DNA from: an uncultured Ruminococcus sp. | GTDB taxonomy: Bacteria; Bacillota; Clostridia; Oscillospirales; Ruminococcaceae | Assembly: GCA_947589205.1 (NCBI GenBank) | Contig: CANQCJ010000064.1 | Span: 1-10,656 of the forward strand | DNA: 10,656 nt | Direction of reading: 5' to 3' | Shown here: positions 6,188 to 10,656 of the stretch, one piece after another | Numbering within the stretch: the first letter of the stretch is position 1 | How the letters are laid out: each line of letters opens with the position of its first letter | Made by a program: the position numbers and the translations under genes | The notes under the pieces: model-generated | Database searches by the model: none | Told to the model about the DNA's origin: nothing | Seen by the model: only the letters and a program-made list of their open reading frames with translations

Positions 6188-6838
6188 ATGTTCAAAAAAA
6201 TCGCAGTCGTTTTGACCGCCGCAGTTTTGTTTACCTCGTGTGCTTTCACTGAAACTGTTAATAAAAAAATAGACAAAGCTAAAGAAAAGGTAAATGAAAA
6301 AGTAAGTGAAGCAGAAGAGAAGTTTTCTGATAAAATGGAGGATATTTATGGAGAATCTTCTTTAGATGAGGGAAAAAGAATTGCAAAAGAAGTAGGACAG
6401 AATGTCTTAACGGCAATTCAAAATGAAGACGTGGATGCACTTGCTGATATGTTTTGTCAGTATACGGTTGATGAATATGGTGATGACCTAAAACCCGAAA
6501 TACAAAAAATATATGATTATATTGACGGCGAAATTGTTTCCCATGACGAAATAGAAACAAGGTCAAATGCTGCCAAAATGACTGCAGAAGATGGTCCGGT
6601 TATTTTCTCATATCATGCGATAATTGAAAATGTTATCACTGATAATGGAAATAGATATTCAATCAGTTGTAAAGGCTACACAATATACAAAGATCATCAG
6701 GATTTGGTTGGCTTTGTGCAAATTTATGTTACTGACGAAAATAAATTTGATCTCCTTCATCAAAATAATGTAGGTTCTGTTGATAAGTCTGAATTTTCAT
6801 ATCATATAGGACATATGCCGGAAAAACCTTTAGTATAA
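6188..6838 (+). CDS. Lipoprotein, DUF5104-like (copy 2, with inserted coiled-coil spacer)
   Basis: The 216-residue protein is a paralogue of the preceding gene. It has an almost identical signal peptide (MFKKIAVVLTAAVLFTSC, lipobox C18) and near-identical blocks such as RIAKEVGQNVLTAIQN, FCQYTVD, CKGYTIYKDH and SEFSYHIG. It differs mainly just after the lipid anchor. There a charged Lys/Glu-rich segment (about residues 23-53, VNKKIDKAKEKVNEKVSEAEEKF) with coiled-coil character replaces the short linker of copy 1, which would hold the domain further from the membrane. Cysteines C90 and C161 match those of copy 1. The ribosome binding site AAGGAG is at 6174-6179. It is probably co-transcribed with copy 1. 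No terminator is evident after it. Function unknown. Confidence 0.85.
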   Translation: MFKKIAVVLTAAVLFTSCAFTETVNKKIDKAKEKVNEKVSEAEEKFSDKMEDIYGESSLDEGKRIAKEVGQNVLTAIQNEDVDALADMFCQYTVDEYGDDLKPEIQKIYDYIDGEIVSHDEIETRSNAAKMTAEDGPVIFSYHAIIENVITDNGNRYSISCKGYTIYKDHQDLVGFVQIYVTDENKFDLLHQNNVGSVDKSEFSYHIGHMPEKPLV

Positions 6839-6862
6839 TATCCTAACACCAAAACCCAATCC

Positions 6863-6885
6863 GCATGAGAAAAGACATCGAAAGG
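6863..6885 (+). repeat. Direct repeat, copy B (after lipoprotein 2)
   Basis: Exact second copy of the 23 bp element at 6149-6171. Similarity stops at 6885, whereas copy A continues into the ribosome binding site of the second gene. This places the duplication junction near 6171/6885. Confidence 0.9.
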
Positions 6886-6942
6886 GGTCTGTCGTTTAAT
6901 ATCACTTCCCTCCCGCAAGGCAGATATTTCGTCAAAAAACGC

Positions 6943-6971
6943 TTGCAAAATTAAAAAAATTATGGTATAAT
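6943..6971 (+). promoter_or_regulatory. SigA-type promoter of the flavin reductase-family gene
   Basis: TTGCAA (6943-6948), a 17 bp spacer and TATAAT (6966-6971), with a TGG extended -10 element. The gene starts 36 bp downstream. Confidence 0.85.
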
Positions 6972-7006
6972 AAATTTAAAATATTTTTGAAGGTGAGGAA
7001 AAAATC

Positions 7007-7573
7007 ATGAAGAAAAATTTAGGCGTTGTTCCCGCAGTTTATCCTATGCCGGTGCTTATCGTGGCGGCTTATGATGAAAATTCAAAGGTGTGCGCCATGA
7101 ACGCCGCTTGGGGTATGATCTGCGATATGGACAAGATAGTTTTAATGATCGACGAGGATCACAAAACTACCAAAAACATTCGCGCTTCCAAAGCGTTCAC
7201 GGTGAGCATTGCCGACAAGGAGCACATAGCTCAGGCGGACTTTTTCGGTATCGCTACCGGCAACAAAATGAGCGATAAATTTGAGCGCACGAATATGCAC
7301 GCGGTAAAAAGCGAATTTGTAAACGCGCCCGTGATCGAGGAATTTCCGCTTGTTATGGAATGCGAGCTTCTGGAAATTGAAGAGACTCCGAATTTTCACG
7401 GAGTTATCGGAAAAATAGTCAACACCGCCGCCGACGAAAGGGTGCTTTCCGAAAACGGCAAGGTCGATCCGGCAAAGCTCAACGCGCTTATTTTCGATCA
7501 ATTCCAGTCGGGATATTACGTTTCCGGCGAGAGAGTCGGACAGGCGTGGAGCGACGGCAAAAAGTATATGTAA
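7007..7573 (+). CDS. Flavin reductase-family protein (FMN-binding split barrel)
   Basis: The 188-residue protein fits the flavin reductase/DIM6-NTAB family. The N-terminal strand pair PAVYPMPVLIVAAYDENSKVCAMNAAWGMICD (about 9-40) is the usual FMN-binding barrel entry. It is followed by the HKTTKNIRASKAFTVSI block (52-68), and by a C-terminal YYVSGERVGQAWSDGKKYM that matches the closing segment of small clostridial members. These proteins bind FMN as dimers and either reduce flavin with NAD(P)H or act as flavin-dependent oxidoreductases; the substrate cannot be told. It is cytoplasmic, with no signal peptide or membrane segment. The ATG is supported by AAGGTGAGG at 6990-6998. It has its own promoter. 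The converging gene's terminator hairpin at 7606-7632 probably also ends this transcript. Confidence 0.9.
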   Translation: MKKNLGVVPAVYPMPVLIVAAYDENSKVCAMNAAWGMICDMDKIVLMIDEDHKTTKNIRASKAFTVSIADKEHIAQADFFGIATGNKMSDKFERTNMHAVKSEFVNAPVIEEFPLVMECELLEIEETPNFHGVIGKIVNTAADERVLSENGKVDPAKLNALIFDQFQSGYYVSGERVGQAWSDGKKYM

Positions 7574-7605
7574 AATATTTTTTATACGAAAAATTTTCAT
7601 CAAAA

Positions 7606-7632
7606 AAGCGGCTGAAAAAAACTCAGCCGCTT
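7606..7632 (-). terminator. Intrinsic terminator of the DUF6465-like gene (possibly shared)
   Basis: AAGCGGCTGA (7606-7615) and TCAGCCGCTT (7623-7632) form a perfect 10 bp stem with a 7 nt loop. On the minus strand the stem runs into six T (7607-7602). On the plus strand the tail is only AT-rich, so it is strongest for the minus-strand gene but may also serve the flavin reductase gene. Confidence 0.85.
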
Positions 7633-7669
7633 AAAATTTATATAGAATTTTTTATAATATTTTCAAAAA

Positions 7670-8233
7670 TCAAAGCTCGACCTTTCCGCTGGTCTTGTCG
7701 TTTACAACATAATATACCGCGTTGTCCTCGGGCTTGATGTAAACGCTGAGAGACTTAACATAGCCCTTATTGTTAGCCTTAAAATCAGCCTTGCATTTTT
7801 CAACAAGCTCTTCGATATCAAATTCGCCCGCGCCGTACTGGAGCTTAGCAACGACCTTCTTTTCTACGGTCTTGGTCTTAGCCGCAGTTTTCTTTGCCGC
7901 AGTCTTTTTCGCGGCGGGCTCGGTCTTAGCCTTTGCTTCCGCAGTCTTTCTTGTGCGCTTTTTAGCTGCGGGCTTAGCCTCGGCTTTAGGCTCTTCCTCT
8001 TTGGTCTCAACAGGCTTTGCTTCTTCCGCCTTAGCTTCTTCGGTCTTTACCTCCTCGGTCTTTGCGGCGGCTTTCTTTGTTCTTCTTGTTTTCTTCGCGG
8101 GAGCGGGTGTGGGGGCAGCCGTTTCAGCAGCAGGAGCAGTCTCCGCCGCAGGCTTTACTTCTTCGGTCTTAACTTCCTCAATTTTAACTTCCGGTGTTTC
8201 TGTCTTAGCGGCAGCGGCTTTTTTTCTTGCCAT
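7670..8233 (-). CDS. Histone H1-like Ala/Lys/Glu-rich protein with DUF6465-type C-terminus
   Basis: The start is the ATG at 8233, seven bases after GGAGGT (8241-8246), giving 187 residues. The N-terminal 125 residues are low complexity: MARKKAAAAKTETPEVKIEEVK, then repeats of KTEEVKTEEAKAEEAK, basic patches KKTRRTKKAAAK and KKRTRKTAEAKAK, and AAKKTAAKKTAAKTK. They resemble histone H1-like and AKP-rich bacterial nucleoid proteins. The last 55 residues form a compact domain (LQYGAGEFDIEELVEKCKADFK, then VKSLSVYIKPEDNAVYYVVND, ending GKVEL) that I recognise as like DUF6465 of Clostridia. DNA or RNA binding through the basic tail is plausible but inferred. It is cytoplasmic and monocistronic, with a perfect consensus promoter suggesting strong expression. 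It diverges from the membrane-protein gene at 8538. Confidence 0.85.
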   Translation of the reverse strand: MARKKAAAAKTETPEVKIEEVKTEEVKPAAETAPAAETAAPTPAPAKKTRRTKKAAAKTEEVKTEEAKAEEAKPVETKEEEPKAEAKPAAKKRTRKTAEAKAKTEPAAKKTAAKKTAAKTKTVEKKVVAKLQYGAGEFDIEELVEKCKADFKANNKGYVKSLSVYIKPEDNAVYYVVNDKTSGKVEL

Positions 8234-8281
8234 ATCAGGTACCTCCAAAAAATTTTAATGATCAAAAACTTCTTACTTTGT

Positions 8282-8310
8282 ATTATATACCTTTTTTTCA
8301 AATTTGTCAA
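8282..8310 (-). promoter_or_regulatory. Perfect SigA consensus promoter of the DUF6465-like gene
   Basis: On the minus strand TTGACA (8305-8310), a 17 bp spacer and TATAAT (8282-8287) are exact consensus. The start codon is about 49 bp past the -10. Confidence 0.9.
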
Positions 8311-8537
8311 ATAAATTTGAGAAAAAATTTTTAAAAAATAAATTTTTGTATATTCAAACAAAAAATTTTACTTTAGCAGCGCTGATTATGTATTTATTTT
8401 ACTCGCTTTTTTTAAAAAATAATTTTTCTTTCTACAAAAATTTTTCCCGCAAAAAAATAAAATATTCAAATCGGAATTAAAAATTTTTTGTTCGCATATA
8501 ATTTTATAAAATATTCCGAAAGGGCGGTGACGGCGTT
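8311..8537. other. AT-rich divergent intergenic region
   Basis: This spacer between divergent genes is very AT-rich with many short A-tract/T-tract runs of the AAAAATTTTT kind, and one palindrome CAGCGCTG at 8377-8384. A TATAAT at 8497-8502 could be the -10 box of the membrane-protein gene, but no matching -35 is seen 17 bp upstream. I see no gene or terminator in it. Confidence 0.5.
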
Positions 8538-8945
8538 TTGAGAAGCAAAAAACATTCGCAAAAAGCGGCGAACGCTTATAACATCATAATTTCAACTATC
8601 ATAGGTTTTATTGTCATATTTTTGTGCATCGCGCTGTTTTCATTTATCATGACAAAGATAGATCTTAACGATTCGGTAATTTCCGTTTTGACCTCGGCGG
8701 GACTTTGCGCAGGCTCTTACGCAGGCGGCTATGTCGCGTCAAAACGCCGCAGACAAAACGGTCTTTTAATGGGACTTGTGACCGGGCTTTTTATGTTCGC
8801 CGTGATCTTTATTATTTCATATATTTTTGCAGGCACGGCAGGAGGATTTTCCGCTTCTTCTAAGCTTGTCATGACGCTTTTGTGTGCAAGCATCGGAGGA
8901 ATTGTCGGCGTAAATATGAGCGGAAAAAAATTCAGAAGAAAATAA
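8538..8945 (+). CDS. TIGR04086-like four-helix membrane protein
   Basis: The 135-residue protein starts with a basic tail (MRSKKHSQKAANAYN) and has four hydrophobic segments, roughly residues 15-39, 47-67, 74-98 and 108-126. Between the second and third is a positively charged loop (ASKRRRQNG), and the C-terminus is basic (GKKFRRK). Glycine-rich helices such as SAGLCAGSYAGGYVASKRRRQNGLLMGLVTGL are typical of the TIGR04086 family of clostridial membrane proteins, whose function is unknown. Initiation is at a TTG; the next in-frame Met would cut off the first helix, and GGGCGGTGA at 8522-8530 sits 7 bases before the TTG. It is a single gene, ended by a terminator at 9032. Confidence 0.85.
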   Translation: MRSKKHSQKAANAYNIIISTIIGFIVIFLCIALFSFIMTKIDLNDSVISVLTSAGLCAGSYAGGYVASKRRRQNGLLMGLVTGLFMFAVIFIISYIFAGTAGGFSASSKLVMTLLCASIGGIVGVNMSGKKFRRK

Positions 8946-9031
8946 AATTTTTTGATCCTTTTTTAAATAAATTTGATTTTAAACTCCTGATTTTTATTTT
9001 CGGTAGCCTAAATTTTATTATTTGTCATTAT

Positions 9032-9061
9032 AAAAAAGACCTGTTTATGAGGTCTTTTTTT
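9032..9061 (+). terminator. Intrinsic terminator after the membrane-protein gene
   Basis: AAAAAAGACCT (9032-9042) pairs with AGGTCTTTTTT (9050-9060) across a 7 nt loop, with the T-run continuing to 9061. It lies about 85 bp after the stop codon. Confidence 0.85.
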
Positions 9062-9238
9062 GTTGCCTGAAATTCAATTTTATTTTTAAAAATTTTCGAT
9101 CTCTCAGTTTGTCGATTTTGTTTTTTGATACGAAAAATTTTTATAAAAATTTTCAAAAATACGATCCTTTTGCAGAATACATCTTTACCCGTATATAATT
9201 TATTTTAACAACATTACAAAATAATTTTTAAAAGCATA
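9062..9238. other. AT-rich intergenic spacer with a 20 bp palindrome
   Basis: No gene is seen between 8946 and 9314 apart from the terminator at 9032 and the promoter at 9239. The notable element is a perfect 20 bp A/T-only palindrome at 9134-9153 (A4 T5 A, then T A5 T4), flanked by ATACG on the left (9129-9133) and on the right (9159-9163). Confidence 0.5.
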
Positions 9239-9267
9239 TTGACAAGCCACAAACAAAATGATATAAT
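9239..9267 (+). promoter_or_regulatory. Perfect SigA consensus promoter of the ComEA-like gene
   Basis: TTGACA (9239-9244), a 17 bp spacer and TATAAT (9262-9267) are exact consensus, with a TGA extended -10 element. The leader is about 40 nt. Confidence 0.9.
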
Positions 9268-9314
9268 TAAAACATATTTTTCGACATTTTTCTACATTTA
9301 AGGTGGCATTATTT

Positions 9315-10244
9315 ATGCAAGAAGTATCGAAATTTTTAGAAAAATTTAAAAGTAAAAGCTTTTTATTCTGCGTTATTATCGCGGCGGCTCTTACAGCATT
9401 GATACCTTTAAGCTACATCAATGAAGAAAATCAGGACGATTTTAATTATACTCCTCCAAATTCGTATTTGAACGACAGTTTATCCGATGAAAATTCTAAT
9501 TTGCAAATCGAAAAAAGCAGCTCGGATAACGACGCTAAAAAAGATAAAAATTCGCAGGATCAAACTGATATATCATCGAGTCAGCAGGAAAATGAAAGCG
9601 AATTTGATAAAAATAATTCGGAAGAATATGTGCCGGAATTTCCAATCAATATAAATACCGCAAGCGCGGAGGATCTGAAATTTATCAATGGTATCGGCGA
9701 AATTACAGCACAAAAAATTATTGATTACAGAAACAGCGCCGGCGTGATCCGAGACGTCCGAGAGCTTGTTCAAATCAGCGGGATCGGCGAATCTACAGTT
9801 GAAAAGCTTGCGGAATATTTTTATGTTGCCGACGATGTTTATTTTCCGTATCAAGAGCCTCGGAATGAAACTCCGCAGCAAGAGATTCCGGACGAAAGTG
9901 AAGAAAATTTTGATGAAAATGAAAATTCTTCAAATTTTGTAAGCTCATCAATGCCGGAATTTTCCGAACCGGATAGTTCTAATCAGGAGGAAATTACACC
10001 ATCGCAGCCTGACAACTCGTCGGAAATTTCGGAACCTGCTTCGACATATTCCTATGTGCACTTAAATTATGCGAGCGCCGAGGAAATTTCAAACGCGCTT
10101 TTGCTGGATATTTCTTTGGCTGAAAAGATAGTTGAGCTTAGAGCGCAGATAGGTAAATTTAGCGCGGTCGAAGAATTGCTGTTGGTCGATTCGATCCATG
10201 ACGAAGATATAAATGAATTTAAGGATTATGTTATCATTGATTAA
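9315..10244 (+). CDS. ComEA-like membrane-anchored protein with two helix-hairpin-helix units
   Basis: The ATG at 9315 has AAGGTGG (9300-9306) eight bases upstream; the GTG at 9303 lies inside that ribosome binding site and is not the start. The protein has 309 residues. A short basic N-terminus precedes one membrane segment (about 15-34). An acidic Ser/Asn/Asp-rich linker (37-108) leads to a classic ComEA helix-hairpin-helix pair, INTASAEDLKFINGIGEITAQKIIDYRN and ELVQISGIGESTVEKLAEYF (113-169). A second acidic linker (175-245) leads to a diverged second unit (VHLNYASAEEISNALLLDISLAEKIVELRAQIGKF, 248-308). ComEA binds double-stranded DNA outside the membrane during uptake, so extracellular DNA binding is the family expectation. 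Unusual points are the absence of the SLBB-type domain usually found between membrane and HhH, the duplicated HhH, and no comEC nearby. It may be a competence protein or a diverged DNA-binding surface protein. Confidence 0.85.
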   Translation: MQEVSKFLEKFKSKSFLFCVIIAAALTALIPLSYINEENQDDFNYTPPNSYLNDSLSDENSNLQIEKSSSDNDAKKDKNSQDQTDISSSQQENESEFDKNNSEEYVPEFPININTASAEDLKFINGIGEITAQKIIDYRNSAGVIRDVRELVQISGIGESTVEKLAEYFYVADDVYFPYQEPRNETPQQEIPDESEENFDENENSSNFVSSSMPEFSEPDSSNQEEITPSQPDNSSEISEPASTYSYVHLNYASAEEISNALLLDISLAEKIVELRAQIGKFSAVEELLLVDSIHDEDINEFKDYVIID

Positions 10245-10247
10245 AAA

Positions 10248-10284
10248 CAAAACAGTCTCGGGTAATTCTCTCGAGACTGTTTTT
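10248..10284 (+). terminator. Intrinsic terminator of the ComEA-like gene
   Basis: AACAGTCTCG (10251-10260) pairs perfectly with CGAGACTGTT (10272-10281) over an 11 nt loop, followed by T to 10284. It begins a few bases after the stop codon. Confidence 0.9.
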
Positions 10285-10353
10285 ATAAAACTATGATCTA
10301 TTCGTGAAAATCATATATTTTGAATTAAAAGTATAAATTTTAATACATAAGTA

Positions 10354-10382
10354 TTTACAAATCAAAATTTTTGTGGTATAAT
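10354..10382 (+). promoter_or_regulatory. Orphan SigA-type promoter
   Basis: TTTACA (10354-10359), a 17 bp spacer and TATAAT (10377-10382), with a TGG extended -10. The start point should be near 10389. No plus-strand gene of credible length follows before the window ends, so it may serve a small RNA or a gene beyond the edge. Confidence 0.7.
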
Positions 10383-10401
10383 AAAAAAGTATAAAGCTCC
10401 A

Positions 10402-10433
10402 CGCCGCTGTTTTTTTAAAAAACCACAGCGGCG
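10402..10433 (+). other. GC-rich hairpin just downstream of the orphan promoter
   Basis: CGCCGCTGT (10402-10410) and ACAGCGGCG (10425-10433) form a perfect 9 bp stem in otherwise very AT-rich DNA. The loop contains T6A6, which could extend the helix. There is no T-run after it on either strand, so it does not look like a simple terminator. It would be about 13 nt from the start of the transcript, so it may be a 5' stabilising stem or part of a small RNA. Confidence 0.6.
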
Positions 10434-10573
10434 CAAAGTAAAATATTCAAAATTTTTCACCATTAAATCAACATTTTTCAAAAAAATTGAAAACGAACAA
10501 ATAAATTTTCAAAGCTTCGATGCTTAAACCTATTGATTTTCAAGACTTACGGAGAGCGATTTTTAATGACAAA
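10434..10573. other. AT-rich region without a recognised gene
   Basis: No supported coding region lies between the ComEA-like stop and 10574. Besides the promoter and hairpin to the left, it holds a weak AT stem, TTTTCAA (10475-10481) with TTGAAAA (10487-10493), and the left arm of an inverted repeat, TTACGGAGA (10547-10555), whose partner is at 10593-10601. Confidence 0.4.
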
Positions 10574-10656
10574 TCAAATATTTTCTAAAATTTCTCCGTA
10601 ATTAAATTCAAGATCTTCAAGCTTTATTTTAATGCTCGCATAGATCATAGCGATAA
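10574..10656 (-). CDS. Probable C-terminal end of an unidentified gene running off the window
   Basis: On the minus strand a frame is open from the window edge to TGA at 10574-10576, encoding 26 residues: IAMIYASIKIKLEDLEFNYG and then EILENI. It is open at the edge and its composition looks like ordinary protein. It is too short to name. It could also be chance in AT-rich DNA, though AT-rich sequence usually stops sooner. No strong terminator follows it. Confidence 0.35.
   Translation of the reverse strand, partial: IAMIYASIKIKLEDLEFNYGEILENI

Noticed and set aside
8234..8248. Upstream TTG start (MEVPD) for the DUF6465-like protein
   Set aside because: The TTG overlaps the GGAGGT ribosome binding site. 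The ATG at 8233 is correctly spaced from it.
7770..8258. Hydrophobic Ala/Ser-rich plus-strand frame of 162 codons
   Set aside because: It is the complement of the Lys/Ala/Glu repeat gene; the repeats make the opposite strand open and hydrophobic by composition.
10520..10588. Small plus-strand ORF of 22 codons (MLKPIDFQDLRRAIF...)
   Set aside because: No ribosome binding site precedes it, it overlaps the probable minus-strand gene end, and frames this short are expected by chance.
1..10656. CRISPR array, insertion sequence, phage or toxin-antitoxin module
   Set aside because: No regularly spaced repeats, transposase, integrase or recognisable toxin gene was found on either strand. The SUKH-like gene is the only hint of an immunity-type protein and has no partner here.

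Overview
The window looks like a chromosomal stretch of a low-to-moderate GC Firmicute, most likely a gut Clostridia/Oscillospiraceae-type organism. The reasons are near-consensus SigA promoters (TTGACA or TTGCAA, a 17 bp spacer, TATAAT) in front of most genes, strong GGAGG-type ribosome binding sites, AT-rich spacers, and clostridial families such as a TIGR04086-type membrane protein, a DUF6465-type Ala/Lys-rich protein and DUF5104-type lipoproteins. No taxonomic marker was searched, so this is inference. There is no transposase, integrase, phage gene or CRISPR array.

Layout, left to right. A minus-strand PHP-family phosphoesterase (3-878) lies downstream of a minus-strand RluA-family pseudouridine synthase (1104-2078), each with its own promoter. 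On the plus strand follow a tRNA-Ser(CGA) with promoter and terminator, then a single gene for a SUKH (SMI1/KNR4)-like protein (start 2451). Its reading frame runs through a bidirectional terminator and across an antisense tRNA-Arg(CCG) before reaching a stop. Next comes a small GC-richer block of repeats and hairpins (3182-3332), then methionyl-tRNA synthetase metG on the minus strand (3422-5365).

The middle of the window is plus strand: two tandemly duplicated DUF5104-like lipoproteins (5566-6838), transcribed from one promoter, then a flavin reductase-family protein (7007-7573). A minus-strand histone H1-like/DUF6465-type protein (7670-8233) converges on it and diverges from a four-helix TIGR04086-like membrane protein (8538-8945). 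The last complete gene is an unusual ComEA-like membrane-anchored protein with two helix-hairpin-helix units joined by acidic Ser/Asn/Glu-rich linkers (9315-10244). The right 400 bases are AT-rich. They hold an orphan strong promoter followed at once by a GC-rich hairpin, and probably the C-terminal end of a minus-strand gene running off the window.

Most transcription units here are single genes with their own promoter and terminator. The window is mainly housekeeping translation and RNA functions (metG, RluA, two tRNAs) mixed with small accessory genes. The points most worth a second look are the SUKH gene with no stop codon before its terminator, the 12 bp inverted repeat flanking the PHP-gene promoter, the duplicated lipoprotein unit, the two-HhH ComEA variant and the orphan promoter with its hairpin. 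I did not find convincing evidence of a multi-gene novel system.
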